This document shows positions 10,579 to 22,881 of a stretch of DNA of 64,000 bases, piece after piece (the first letter of the stretch is position 1; each line of letters starts with the position of its first letter). The notes beneath the pieces were generated by a model. It did no database searches and was not told the origin of the DNA. It was given only the letters and a program-made list of their open reading frames with translations. The stretch comes from Camellia lanceoleosa (lineage: Eukaryota; Streptophyta; Magnoliopsida; Ericales; Theaceae), in contig CM045770.1 of NCBI GenBank assembly GCA_025200525.1, forward strand, positions 130,042,200 to 130,106,199. The letters are read 5' to 3'. Position numbers and translations under genes: made by a program.

Positions 10579-13500
10579 GCAAAAAGGTGTAGAAAAATGG
10601 AGGGAAAAAAAAGGGGGGAAAACTAGTCAAGTTTCCCGCCAAAAAGGCCAAAAGGGAAAGTGGTAGCTACGGGTTTCAAACGGCCGAGAGTCCTTCAACA
10701 AAGTTGAAGAGGGGCTCAAAACAAGACACTTTGTAGTTTACGACCAAGTCCAACACAGCCCACAAGTACGCCTAAAATACCGTGCAAAATAGGCCTAAAA
10801 GAGGGTAAAGAAGCAAGTGGCAGTAGGAGATCTCAAACAATAAAAAGTCCTTAATCAAACATGAAAAGGACCTCAAAATATGACTATCTCAAGTTTGGGT
10901 CGGAGCCCAAAAATGTAGAACGAAGGTTCGGGAGCCGAAGCACGCAGTTTGGGGCCCCGAAAGTGGGCTGTTAGGCACTGGAAGTGGTGTTTGACCACGA
11001 AGTTGGTCTCTCGGACCCCAGTATCCCTCGAAAGGGAGTAAATAGGATGCATGCCAAAAATCGGGGCAAACGGAGGTGGTTAGACGGTCCCGAACCGAGG
11101 CACACGGCCTGACGGCTCCGAAAACCAGGAACCGGGCTCCGAAATGGGAAAAATGGCTTGCGACCACAAAACGTAGCCTACGGCCACTGAGAGATGGTCT
11201 ACGAGACCTCTCCCTCCCTTTGGGAAGAGAAAACAGAGAAAGCGGAGCCTGGTTCGCAAACCGAGGCAAAGCACAAAAGAGTCCGGAAGTCCGGAGGCAA
11301 GGCTCGTAGCCGGGACTCCGCAACCTCAGAACGAGCACAATATGCAACATCACCAAGCGCTCAATTGATGACGTCTGAGTCTTAAGGTCGGTCAAAAATG
11401 GGGTGTCTACACTATTCCCTTGCATACTAAAAAACAACTTATAGAAACATTTATTCAAGTAGATATTTTTAACTTTAATGCTGAATTCAGTTTCATGGAA
11501 ACATTTATTCACCAACTAGCCAATTTATATAATGATGAATTCAGGTCTCAATTCCATCTTCTATTAGCACTACTAGCAAACAATCATATCATATTTCGAT
11601 CATCCTCGAAGCCATTACGACGTCAGAACATAACAGACTCCCATAAAATCCATGCCAATCAATTAATACAAGCACCAAGCCTCCCAAATGAAAACAGTTC
11701 CAATATCTATAAGCAGTATTCTCCAATATTTCCAAACAAATCATAATTAATAACACTGAAACACAATAGTATCAGAAACTTGCAGAATGCCGAGTTTTCT
11801 TCACTATATGGTGGTGACTTATATATTAGACATTTAAATAACGTCAAAGCCAATATTAAGAATAGTTTACAAAGAACCAAAGTAACATTTCACTTGAAAG
11901 CAAGGCCATCTCACAATCCCTTCCTACATTCTCATCCCACCCTTCCACTATCATCTTTCCTCTAAATTAATGATAATCAGTGCTAGTCCTAAAACCCAAA
12001 ATATCTTTATCTTCTATGTTAACTATACCTCTGCCAGAATTATTCAACCAAGTCTTGACACAAATGCTTTTGTAACTAAGATCTATGATTGTCCTCAACA
12101 AGCTTATCTCATAACTACTTCTATAAATCAACACAAACACTTATCCCTAAACCCTAACTCATTTTGAAATTTTTTCACATAATAAGCAAGGAAACCTTGC
12201 GTGCCTTCCAATCCTCAAAAAAACCCAACTCCACTTAGACAGAAATATTTTGAAACTGCAACCTCCACTTTGCCTCAAGGATTTTATTGAAAAAACAAAA
12301 AACAAAATAAAAAATAATCTCAAACATAATCTAATTACAAAATCCTTCAGTTTCACACTATTCGAAATTCCACCAAGTTTCTGCTAAATTTATTTAGTGA
12401 TTTCAAATAAACAAAATACAGATAAGATCAATCTGAAAAGGCTAGCAATACGATCAACATGAACTAGATCCTATGAAAAATTAGCATCAATTAAATAGAT
12501 TGAGTTTAAAGCAAATTAAAAAAGAAAAAAGAAAATGGTCAGCAATTCAATGCAATCAATCAAATTCATGAGTTTCTTACTGCAGAATGCAATCAATCAA
12601 AAACAAAGTTCACCTCAAACTTGCATTATCTAAGACACATGTAAAAAGATCCACATTATCAAGTCGAACTTAAGATACAATAACCATTTTAGTTGGTTAT
12701 AGGGGAGGAGATAATGGTGTTCAAGTAGATACAGTAAAGTCAAGGACGATAATTATGGAGCTATAACTAGTAGAGAAATGATTGGGTAGTGTCGGAGAGA
12801 TATATGGAAATGACAAAAGGCTTAACATCAAGAGGATTTGGGGTTTAGCAGAAACCATGATTCCCGATGGACTGGAAAGGAGAGATGGGATTCAACTAAT
12901 AAATAATTCATCACATTCTGATTCCTTATCTGCAGTGAAGCAATAAAACATCGTGTCTAACAAAAAAATGAGGACTATAATTAGTTGAATTGGGCTAGTG
13001 AATGAGGCAATAATTTGCAGATAATTTTATTCATAAACTTAACTGAAACAGAGAGCAAAACACATTAAATTAACTAGCAGTCTGAATATTGTTCATTTTA
13101 CTCGTGAAGAAACGAAAATTATCTAAATCTTTATTTCTATCATCCCATTTATAAAACTGATTGCAGCACTTCATTTTCAACCCAACAGAATGTAAAAGAG
13201 GAAAAATAAATAGAAGATACAAGTTAAAAATTCCTTAAGAAGCAAATTTGAGTCTCAAACTCTTACAGGAGGCCATAGTGTGGCCACTTGTTGCCCGTGT
13301 ACATAGGGCCCTCCCATATCACACAGAATGTCAAACTGGTTTTAGAGATCCCCTGAATCTTTACTCAAACATTAACAATTATATGATCATATTTGTTTTA
13401 AGAAAATTGATTCTAATTTTGGATGAAATTGAGACAAATTTGATACAATGAAATGTTGAAATCCCAAGAATGAGTCCATAATAAACTTCAGACCGAAAGG

Positions 13501-13694
13501 CAAATCAAGAGGTTGCTGTGACTTGGACGAAGAAGCAAGAACATGAAGCATGAACATGAAACAAGAAAACTGGAGTGGAATTTAATTGAGATTCCATCGA
13601 CAAATTATTATACAACAAACTGCTCAAACAACGAAATTTTGAAATCAAATGCACTGGCTTCGTTATCTGACCAAACTCGACGGGAAGGAAGAGC

Positions 13695-13695
13695 T

Positions 13696-13746
<51 letters not shown>
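13695..13746. repeat. (GA)n microsatellite, copy A
   Basis: GA repeat of about 52 bases immediately inside the intron side of the putative 5'-UTR exon. The copy B counterpart at 18663-18686 is shorter. Confidence 0.9.
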
Positions 13747-13747
<1 letters not shown>

Positions 13748-13759
13748 GGTGGTACTCAC

Positions 13760-13960
13760 CTTAGTAGACAATGGTGCTCGCTCCCCTCACCGGTGCAGAT
13801 GATGGAGGCAGTGGAGCTTCCAAATCTCAAAATCGAAATTGCCAATCGCTCTGAGATTAGATCAAACGGGGTTGAAGAAGGTTGATTCAATCGGTTGAGA
13901 GAGATTAGGGTTTAGAGAGGGTTGAGAGAGAGAGATCGAGACCCAGAGAGTGAGTGAGAG
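13760..13960 (-). other. Probable non-coding first exon (5' UTR), copy A
   Basis: Read on the minus strand, this segment is a CT-rich plant-type leader: CTCTCTCAACCCTCTCTAAA then CCCTAATCTCTCTC. It contains no ATG and ends CTAAG|GTGAGTACC, a strong splice donor, at 13760. Upstream (above 13960) is AT-rich DNA. I infer a first exon of a host gene, or a long non-coding RNA start. The gene body was not identified; 6102-6165 is a possible downstream exon. Confidence 0.45.
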
Positions 13961-14519
13961 AGTAACGGGGCCTCAGTTTTTTTGTTTTAGTTATTGCAAG
14001 TTTTTACATATTTTAAATATATTTTTTTTAAATTCAAATAATTTACATATACTTAAAAAAAATATTTTAATTTTTTTTTAAAAAAAATCACTAAATTCAA
14101 AAAAAATAAAAAATTTAATACATTTCATATATATTATATTTTATTATATTTTTTTACAAATATTTTATTTTTTAGTTGTATTTAGATTAGGTACATCTAA
14201 AAAGTAAACAATAAATAAATTATTAAAAGAATGAAAAATATCAAATCAAGGTAATTTAAAAAAATAATAATTACAAATTAGTGAGAAGTCATATAAATAT
14301 TAATCATTAAAATTATAAACTTTTTCATAAATATGTAATTTTTTTTCCCAAAATTCCACCGGGTGCAATTATCCCTTAAAAGAGACACTAAATTATAAAA
14401 TAATGTATAAATTATTTTTTATGTTGTCCTCAATTAGGAAAATTTAAGGTGAAAAGCTTGGTTAGAAATTGTTAGCTTTTTTAAATCAAAAAAAAAAATC
14501 AGATTGAAATTTTTTTTAA

Positions 14520-15007
14520 TAAAAGTTTTCACGGCATGCTAATACATGTCGTGTAAAGTTCTAATATTATACGACATGAAATGTATGTTGTCTTAAGAAC
14601 AAATATTTTATGAAATGTTTTTGTATGCCGTGAAAATATACATTTTTTACAACATGCTTTTGCATGCCATAAAAAAAATTCGGATTGATTTTTTTTTTCT
14701 TTTTTTGTGCAGAAGTTTTCACGACATATTAATGTATGTCGTGTAAAGTTATTAAATTTTACAACATGAAATGTATGTTGTCTTAAGTGCAAATATTTTA
14801 TGACATATTTTTGTGAGTCGTAAAAACATATATTTTTTACAATATACTTTTGCATGCTATAAATATATAAATCAAAGACTTACATAGTATGTATGCCGTT
14901 ATTGACAAAACATTAACAGCTTGCAAAAAAAAAACGCCGTAGAATGTATTAACTATGACATACATTTAATGCATATGATGTCATAAATATTTAGTTTTGC
15001 TGTAGTG
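14520..15007. mobile_element. CACTA-type element end with subterminal repeats, copy A
   Basis: The block ends AGTTTTGCTGTAGTG, the complement of a CACTAC terminus. It is filled with short related units in both orientations, such as TTTTCACGRCATRYTAAT and ATGAAATGTATGTTGTC. Repetitive subterminal units next to a CACTA end are the family hallmark. The other end was not found, so this is a remnant or a small non-autonomous element. Confidence 0.45.
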
Positions 15008-18000
15008 ATATTTACTTCTTTCTCATAATAAGCACAAGTTACTGACTAGTTCATTCTGTTTATCCTGTGTTTCAAATGTTAGGAACTATAACTGTACAGA
15101 ATAATTCCAACACTACTATCTACTTGTATTCTTTTATAAATTAAAAAAAAAAAAAATGTGTTTGTTAATGATGGATGACACAATTTTGCGTGTATAAAGT
15201 AAAAGTGTGAATTGATGTAGAGTCATACTTTTCTAGTTTTCTTGCACTTATAAAGTAGAAGTGAGAATTCATGTAGAGTTCAGTTTTTAGTTTTCTCAAA
15301 ATAGTCCTACGACATTATAATTGCTTCGATATAGATTTATGAATTTTTTTAAAATTATTTTTTTCAATTTTTTACTCAAACCTGTTTCAATTTTACACAA
15401 TTTTAAATTTATGATTGTCTTCCAATATATATATGTATACATATATATAATTTTTCACAAAAAAATAATATATATTTTTTTTTTTATCACGCAATGAAAT
15501 TTTTTATTAGAAAAACCAAAAAGTGAAAATTGTGCAACTTTTAGGATGCAAGGACCTTGTTGCCGCAGCAAAATCCGATTATCTTGTATAACCCAATCAG
15601 GGACCACTGGTACTTACCCCCAAAACGCGTAATACTGTAGGATAAAAAATAAGAAATAAAAAATTAAACAACTATAACACTGTGGGAATGCAGCTCGAGT
15701 TGCACCTTATTTCATATTTGTGTAATTTTTTCCTCCCATTTTTCACTGATTCCACAAAATAACATTGAGGTATTTTAATTTTTTGGTACAATCATCAATC
15801 ATGTGTTTGATTCTTTGTGTTGAAAACATGTGAGAGAGACAGGAATTCAATAAAAAGGAAAGTCCTTAAAAGTATATGTATTCAATAAAAAGGAAAGTCT
15901 TTATATCTGCAAACTAATTACTGATAAAAGACATTAAATATATTAAGTTTAAGAGCTTAGAGACCAAACAAAACAGCATTATCCATAGAACTATTTAAAA
16001 ATTCAAGGAACCTACATTAATGTGTTTCCTTCCCTTGCATGTAATATTAATCTCCTTCCCTACACAAGCCATTAGCCATCAATGCCCACTTATGTGCACA
16101 CAGGATGCACAGGTGAGCAAGATGTGTCTTAGACAAATTATAAAGGAAAAATAACACAATAGGGTAACTTTTCAACAACAGCACGTTGACTGTTATGTGG
16201 TTCACCCATACTGTTACGTGTTTAGAACTCATCTATCTGGTCCTGCACAAAGACCACAAAAAATTAAAGTTAAATCTTCAATTAGCCTAGTTATGCAATT
16301 ATACGAATTATGCAGGAAGATATATAATAGTCTTGAACATGATGACACTCTAAAACTTGTCCTTAGTGTCCAAATTTGACACTATTCCATTGCATACTAA
16401 AAAACAACTTATAGAAACATTTATTCAAGTAGATATTTTTAACTTTAATGCTGAATTCAGTTTCATGGAAACATTTATTCACCAACTAGCCAATTTATAT
16501 AATGCTGAATTCAGGTCTCAGTTCCATCTTCTATTAGCACTACTAGCAAACAATCATATCATATTTTGATCATCCTCGGACGCATTAAGACGTCAGAACA
16601 TAACAGGCTCCCAAAAAATCAGTGTCAATCAATTAATACAAGCACCAAGCCTCCCAAATGAAAACAGTTCCACAATCTATAAGCAGTATTCTCCAATATT
16701 TCCAAACAAATCATAATTAATAACACTGAAACACAATAGTATCAGAAACTTGCAGAATGCAGAGTTTTCTTCACTATATGGTGGTGACTTATATATTAGA
16801 CATTTAAATAACATCAAAGCCTATATTAAGAATAGTTTACAAAGAACCAAAGTAACATTTCACTTGAAAGCAAGGCCATCTCACAATCCCTTCCCACATT
16901 CTCATCCCACCCTTCCACTATCATCTTTCCTCTAAATTAATGATAATCAGTGCTAGTCCTAAAACCCAAAATATCTTTATCTTCTATGTTAACTATACCT
17001 CTGCTAGAATTATTCAGCTAAGTCTTGACACAAATGCTTTTGTAACTAAGATCTATGATTGTCCTCAACAAGCTTATCTCATAACTACTTCTATAAATCA
17101 ACACAAAAACTTATCCCTAAACCCTAACTCATTTTGCAATTTTTTCACATAATAAGCAAGGAAACCTTGCATGCCTTCCAATCCTCAAAAAAACCCAACT
17201 CCACTTAGACAGAAATATTTTGAAACTACAACCTCCACTTTGCCCCCAGGATTTTATTGAAAAAGCAAAATAAAAAATAATCTCAAACATAATCTAATTA
17301 CAAAATCCTTCAGTTTCACACTGTTCGAAATTCCACCAAGTTCCTGCTAAATTTATTTAGTGATTTCAAATAAACAAAATACAGATCATATCAATCTGAA
17401 AAGGCTAGCAATACGATCAGCATGAATTAGATCCTATGAAAAATTAGCATCAATTAAATAGATTGAGTTTAAAGCAAATTAAAAAAAAAGAAAAAAGAAA
17501 TTGGTCAGCAATTCAATGCAATCAATCAAATTCATGAGTTTCTTACTACAGAATGCAATCAATCAAAAACAAAGTTCACCTCAAACTTGCATTATCTAAG
17601 ACACATATAAAAAGATCCACATTATCAAGTCGAACTTAAGATACAATAAACATTTTAGTTGGTTACAGGGGAGGAGATAATGGTGTTCAAGTAGATACAT
17701 TAAAGTCAAGGACGATAATTATGGAGCTATAACTAGTAGAGAAATGATTGGGTAGTGTCGGAGAGATATATGGAAATGACAAAAGGCTTAACATCAAGAG
17801 GATTTGGGGTTTAGCAGAAACCATGATTCCCGATGGACTGGAAAGGAGAGACGAGATTCAACTAATAAATAATTCATCACATTCTGATTCCTCATCTGCA
17901 GTGAAGCAATAAAACATCGTGTCTAACAAAAAAATGAGGACTATAATTAGTTGAATTGGGCTAGTGAATGAGGCAATAATTTGCAGATAATTTTATTCAT

Positions 18001-18699
18001 AAACTTAACTGAAACAGAGAGCAAAACACATTAAATTAACTAGCAGTCTGAATATTGTTCATTTTAATCGTGAAGAAAAGAAAATTATCTAAATCTTTAT
18101 TTCTATCATCCCATTTATAAAACTGATTGCAGCACTTCATTTTCAACCCAACAGAATGTAAAAGAGGAAAAATAAATAGAAGATACAAGTCAAAAATTCC
18201 TTAAGAAGCAAATTTGAGTCTCAAACTCTTACAGGAGGTCATAGTGTGGCCACTTGTTGCCTGTGTACATAGGGTCCTCCCATATCACACAGAATGTCAA
18301 ACTGGTTTTAGAGATCCCCTGAATCTTTACTCAAACATTAACAATTATATGATCATATTTGTTTTAAGAAAATTGATTCTAATTTTGGATGAAATTGAGA
18401 CAAATTTGATACAATGAAATGTTGAAATCCCAAGATTGAGTCCATAATAAACTTTAGACTGAAAGGCAAATTAGGAGGTTGCTGTGACTAGGATGAAGAA
18501 GCAAGAACATGAAGCATGAACATGGAACAAGAAAATTGGAGTGGAATTTAATTGAGATTCCATCAACAAATTATTATACAGCAAATTGCTTAAACAACAA
18601 AATTCTGAAATCAAATGCACTGGCTTCGTTATCTGACCAAACTCGACGGGAAGGAAAAGCTTGAGAGAGAGAGAGAGAGAGAGAGACGGTGGTGCTCAC

Positions 18700-18985
18700 C
18701 TTAGTAGATGATGGTGCTCGCTTCCTTCACCGGTGCAGATGATGGAGGTGGTGGAGCTTCGAAATCTCAAAATCGAAATTGCCAATCGCTCTGAGATTAG
18801 ATCTGAGATAAATCACCAATCGCTCTGAGATTGGATCTGAGATGAATCATCAATCGCTTTGAGATTAGATCAAACGGGGTTGAAGAAGGTTGATTCGATC
18901 GGTTGAGAGAGATTAGGGTTTAGAGAGGGTTGAGAGAGAGAGAGAGATCGAGACCCAGAGAGTGAGTGAGAGATTAACGGGGCCT
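18700..18985 (-). other. Probable non-coding first exon (5' UTR), copy B
   Basis: Counterpart of 13760-13960, again ending CTAAG|GTGAGCACC on the minus strand beside a GA microsatellite (18663-18686). Here a unit of about 33 bases containing CAATCGCTCTGAGATTRGAT is present three times (about 18780-18870), where copy A has one. The donor is retained. Whether the copy is transcribed is unknown. Confidence 0.4.
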
Positions 18986-19529
18986 CAATTTTTTAGTTTT
19001 AGTTATTGCAAGTTTTTACATATTTTAAATATATTTTTTTAAATTCAAATAATTTACATATACTTAAAAAAAATATTTTAAATTTTTTTTTAAAAAAATC
19101 ACTAAATTCAAAAAAATAAAAAATTTAATACATTTCATATATATTATATTTTATTATATTTTTTTACAAATATTTTATTTTTTAGTTGTATTTAGATTAG
19201 GCACATCTAAAAAGTAAACAATAAATAAATTATTAAAAGAATGAAAAATATCAAATCAAGGTAATTTTAAAAAATAATAATTACAAATTAGTGAGAAGTC
19301 ATATAAATATTAATCATTAAAATTATAAACTTTTTCATGAATATGTAATTTTTTCCCCAAAATTCCACCGGGTGCAATTATCCCTTAAAAGAGACACTAA
19401 ATTATAAAATAATGTATAAATTATTTTTTATGTTGTCCTCAATTAGGAAAATTTAAGGTGAAAAGCTTGGTTAGAAATTGTTAGCTTTTTTAATAAAAAA
19501 AAAAATCATATTGAAATTTTTTTTTAATA

Positions 19530-20023
19530 AAAGTTTTCACGGGATGCTAATACATGTCGTGTAAAGTTTTAATATTATACGACATGAAATGTATGTTGTC
19601 TTAAGAACAAATATTTTATGACATGTTTTTGTATGCCGTGAAAATATACATTTTTTACAGCGTGCTTTTGTATGCCATAAAAAAAATTTGGATTGAGTTT
19701 TTTTTTTTTTTTTGCAGAAGTTTTCACGACATATTAATGTATATCGTGTAAAGTTATAAAATTTTACAACATGAAATGTATGTCGTCTTAAGTGCAAATA
19801 TTTTACGATATATTTTTGTGAGTAGTAAAAACATATATTTTTTACAGCATACTTTTGCATGCTATAAATATATGAATAAAAAACTTACATGGTATGTATG
19901 CCATTATTGACAAAACATTAACGGCTTGCAAAAAAAAAAAAAAAAAAAAATGCCGTAAAATGTACTAGCTATGACATATATTTAATGCATATGATGTCAT
20001 AAATAGTTAGTTTTGTTGTAGTG
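19530..20023. mobile_element. CACTA-type element end, copy B
   Basis: Duplicate of 14520-15007, ending AGTTTTGTTGTAGTG. It was present before the segmental duplication, because both copies share it at the same place. Confidence 0.45.
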
Positions 20024-20065
20024 ATATTTACTTCTTTCTCATAATAAGCACAAGTTACAGACTAG

Positions 20066-21023
20066 TTGTTGAAAGGTATGCTCAGCTGCATCAGGTACAG
20101 TGGTTGGTTTTGCATCAGAAATGGAATTTGAGCTTCAACTGGTCTTGATGAATCTTCGGAGGAGTGATGCATCACAATTGGGTGTTAATGATTGAGATTG
20201 ATTCAAACTTCATTTGGGTGAGTCTACACATTTGGACCTGCTGCTTGTTACTGGTGTGCAGTGCAGTAGCACTGGTTTGCTGTGTGTCCTATTGCAAGCT
20301 GCAACTCAGAATAGCACTGTTATGGATTGTAATTTGCTTGTGGCTGCTCTGGATTGTATTCTGCTTGTGGCTCTGTGAATGGGGTGTCCTTGTGGCTGTG
20401 CAAATCTGCTCTGGTCTGTGTGAATGGGGTGTCTTTGGTGAATGGTCTGTGTGAATCAGGGGCCTCAGCTGGTTTGCTACTGTGTTGGATTAAATAACTA
20501 GGAGATTAAACAACAATTGGGTGTTAATGGTTGAGATTGATTCAAATATCATTTGGGTGAGTCTAAACATCTGGACCTGCTGCTGGTTGCTGGTGTGCAG
20601 TGCAGTAGCAGTGGTTTGCTGTGTGTCCTATTGCAAGCTGCAACTCAGAGTAGCACTGTTATGGATTGTAAATTGTAATCTGCTTGTGACTGCTCTGGAT
20701 TGTATTCTGCTTGTGGCTCTGTGAATGGGGTGTCGTGGTGGCTGTGCAAATCTGCTCTGGTCTGTGTGAATGGGGTGTCTTTCGTGAATGGTCTGTGTGA
20801 ATCAGGGGCCTCAGCTGGTTTGCTGCTATATTGGATTGAAGGGCTGCTAGGGTAATTTTGAATGAAGGGATTTGGTTTAACCTTTTGGTTTTTTAGCTTT
20901 TGTTTTGTGCGTTGGTTTCTCACCAACTAGGAGGTTGGTACTTGTTATAGCTCCAATCTCCTCTTTATTGATGTAAATTGTTTTTTTCATCAATAAAATT
21001 TTTTTTGCCGATTAAAAAAAAAA
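20066..21023 (+). mobile_element. LINE-like insertion with poly-A tail
   Basis: This 958 bp block is absent from copy A. It is flanked by GTTACAGACTAG (20054-20065) and GTTAGAGACTAG (21024-21035), a 12 bp duplication with one mismatch, and ends TTTTTTGCCGATT followed by A10. A poly-A end with a target duplication of this size indicates target-primed insertion by LINE machinery. The 3' tail AATAAAATT...GCCGATT resembles other tails here (22109-22174). No RT frame is present, so it is a 5'-truncated LINE or a retrocopied RNA. Confidence 0.75.
20174..20855 (+). repeat. 341 bp tandem duplication inside the LINE-like insertion
   Basis: CAATTGGGTGTTAATG begins at 20174 and again at 20515. The following 340 bases match closely, including GCAGTGCAGTAGCA and GTGTGAATGGGGTGTCTTT. 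The two units encode similar short frames, which I consider non-coding. Confidence 0.85.
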
Positions 21024-21675
21024 GTTAGAGACTAGTTCATTCTGTTTATCCTGTGTTTCAAATGTTGGGAACTATAACTGTACAGAATAATTCCAACACT
21101 ACTATCTACTTGTATTCTTTAAAAAAAAACAAAATGTGTTTGTTAATGATGGATGACACAATTTTGCGTGTATAAAGTAAAAATGTGAATTGATGTAGAG
21201 TCATACTTTTCTAGTTTTCTTGCACTTGTAAAGTAGAAGTGAGAATTCATGTAGAGTCCAGTTTGTAATTTTCTCAAAATAGTGCTATGATATTATAATT
21301 GCTTCGATATAGATTTATGAATTTTTTTAAAATTATTTTTTTCAATTTTTTATTCAAACCTGTTTCAATTTTACACAATTTTAAATTCATGATTGTCTTC
21401 CAATATATATATGTATACATATATATAATTTTTCACAAAAAAATAATATATATATATATTTATCACGCAATGAAATTTTTTATTAGAAAAACCAAAAAGT
21501 GAAAATTGTGCAACTTTTAGGATGCAAGCACCTTGTTGCCGCAGCAAAATCCGATTAAATAATGTTTTGGTACAATCATCAATCATGTGTTTGATTCTTT
21601 TGTGTTGAAAACATGTGAGAGAGACAGGAATTCAATAAAAAGGATAGTCCGCAAAAGTATATGTATTTAATACCA

Positions 21676-22719
21676 AACTTGATAAGCAAGTAAAGTTCTG
21701 AAAAGGTATACCTTCCCTAATTAAGCTTGTTTGTGGACAAAGTTGATTTAAACAAATCCTCTTAGACAAGTATAAAAGTGCCATTTGCCCAAGCTACACA
21801 CACAATTACTTAATCAGCACACTCAAATAGTTTGTGTGAACTACAGCAATTCATATATATACATATATAGACTTAAAAATATATACATTATTTATTGTAC
21901 TCATTTTCGTACAGAATATACAGTTTTATAAGCCTTACAAAAAAACTTGCTTAGTTTTAGAAAATGCCATGGTGATAAGCATTCCCATGCTGAAGGTGGT
22001 CTTGCTACTCTAATTTCAGAAAATTAGATATGTTGCATCTCAATTTTCAAAAATAACAAAGTTACATTCTATATATATTTTTTAATCGGCAAAAATTAGT
22101 GATTAGTGTAAGTTTTTGCATGTATCTTGCTTTCTTCATCAATAAAGTTTATTTTGCTGATCAAAAAAAAAAAAATTAGTGATTAGTTGTTAAAGGCACT
22201 TAGGGGAGTTAAACGCACACATTCTCCATGCAAGCACTTACAACTTGCATCTCATTCCACTAATAAAAGTGAAACCCAAGATCTCCCCTTAGGAGAGACT
22301 TTATGGCCAAATGACTAACCACACGAAAAACTATTCAATGCCCTACTTTCTTCACTAATCACAACATCTTGGAACACTACGTGACCATGTTCTAGGACCA
22401 CTCAATACAATCCCTTGGTTCAAATTCACATTCTATATAATGAGGGTTTTACATAATTTCATATATTATAAGTTAACTAATGTCATCAAATCAGTATACA
22501 AACAAACACAATTTATTTTATATCTCCAACCTAATACCACTACATTAGTAATTCTTTTACTCAATCTTATTGCACTCATAATATTCCCACCAATCTAATA
22601 TGGCAAACATGCATAGCCTATATATAATCTAATCGTACTCATAATATTCCCACCCAATCTAATATGGCGAACATGCGTAGCCTATATGTATAGAGAGAAC
22701 TATTAGGTTGTGTTGTTAG
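21676..22719. other. AT-rich intergenic DNA
   Basis: No gene seen. It contains the small LINE tail at 22109-22174 and a two-copy repeat of about 63 bases at 22572-22698 (ACTCATAATATTCCCACC... GCCTATAT). Confidence 0.6.
22109..22174 (+). mobile_element. Severely 5'-truncated LINE tail
   Basis: Only about 66 bases were inserted: a short 3' end with CATCAATAAAGTTTATTTTG and GCTGATC followed by an A tract. The 12 bp duplication ATTAGTGATTAG flanks it at 22097-22108 and 22175-22186. The upstream flank TTTTTTAATCGGCAAAA looks like the complement of the same kind of tail, so one LINE end may have inserted into another. Confidence 0.7.
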
Positions 22720-22881
22720 AGAGTGACATTGGCAAGAATATTGAGGAGAAGCTGTCAATGGAGGAAGCACTTGCTAGACAAAGAACAGTGGAAATAGAAG
22801 AAGTGATTCATGAATCTGGGAGGCGCAAGGATCCAATCCTTGGAGACAAAAACTGGGTTGCATCCATAATAAATGCTGGAG
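22720..22881 (+). CDS. Exon-like block of an unidentified gene
   Basis: An acceptor GTTGTTAG precedes 162 open bases, and a donor GGAG|GTATGG follows. The block starts and ends in phase 1 and encodes a charged, probably helical peptide that includes EEKLSMEEALARQRTVEIEE, then RRKDPILGDKNWVASIINAG. Composition is clearly less AT-rich than its surroundings. I do not recognise the family and found no companion exon nearby, so it may be a stray exon or part of a decayed gene. Confidence 0.4.

Larger units (their letters stand above)
7113..11411 (-). mobile_element. Solo LTR of a Tat/Ogre-type retrotransposon (4,299 bp)
   Basis: The block starts TGTAGACGTC and ends GGGGTGTCTACA, with a perfect 5 bp duplication CTATT at 7108-7112 and 11412-11416. 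The unoccupied site is present in copy B at 16382-16386, where GACACTATTCCATTGC runs uninterrupted, so both ends are fixed by comparison within the window. It belongs to the same family as 1031-5697 but differs by indels. No gag or pol is inside. Sense is minus. Confidence 0.92.
6639..15897. repeat. Segmental duplication, copy A
   Basis: After removal of the solo LTR 7113-11411, this stretch aligns almost colinearly with 15898-21675. It starts TCTTTATATCAGCAAAC and ends GGAATTCAATAAAAAGGAAAG, where copy B begins at once, so the two are direct tandem copies with a unit near 4.9 kb. Differences are scattered substitutions, small indels, microsatellite length, and about 190 bp near 15580-15770 that copy B lacks. 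Both copies hold short unrecognised frames (for example 11420-11746 and 16357-16569), which I do not consider genes. Confidence 0.85.
15898..21675. repeat. Segmental duplication, copy B
   Basis: Second copy of the unit described at 6639. It begins TCTTTATATCTGCAAAC directly after copy A. It lacks the solo LTR but carries a LINE-like insertion (20066-21023) that copy A lacks. Homology ends near 21675, where copy A runs into copy B and this copy continues into unrelated DNA (CCAAACTTGATAAGC). Confidence 0.85.

Noticed and set aside
12140..12160. Telomere-like CCCTAAACCCTAA strings (also near 17117 and 23701)
   Set aside because: Only about two units each; such strings are common by chance or as telo-box motifs, and no array is present.
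15440..15500. Ligand-binding RNA or other structured RNA in AT-rich hairpins
   Set aside because: The inverted ATATAT strings are simple repeats; no known RNA motif was recognised and no tRNA or rRNA gene was found in the window.
20164..20724. Two similar open frames (96 and 67 codons) rich in Cys and Trp
   Set aside because: They lie in a poly-A-tailed LINE-like insertion and arise from its internal 341 bp duplication; there is no start context or recognisable domain.
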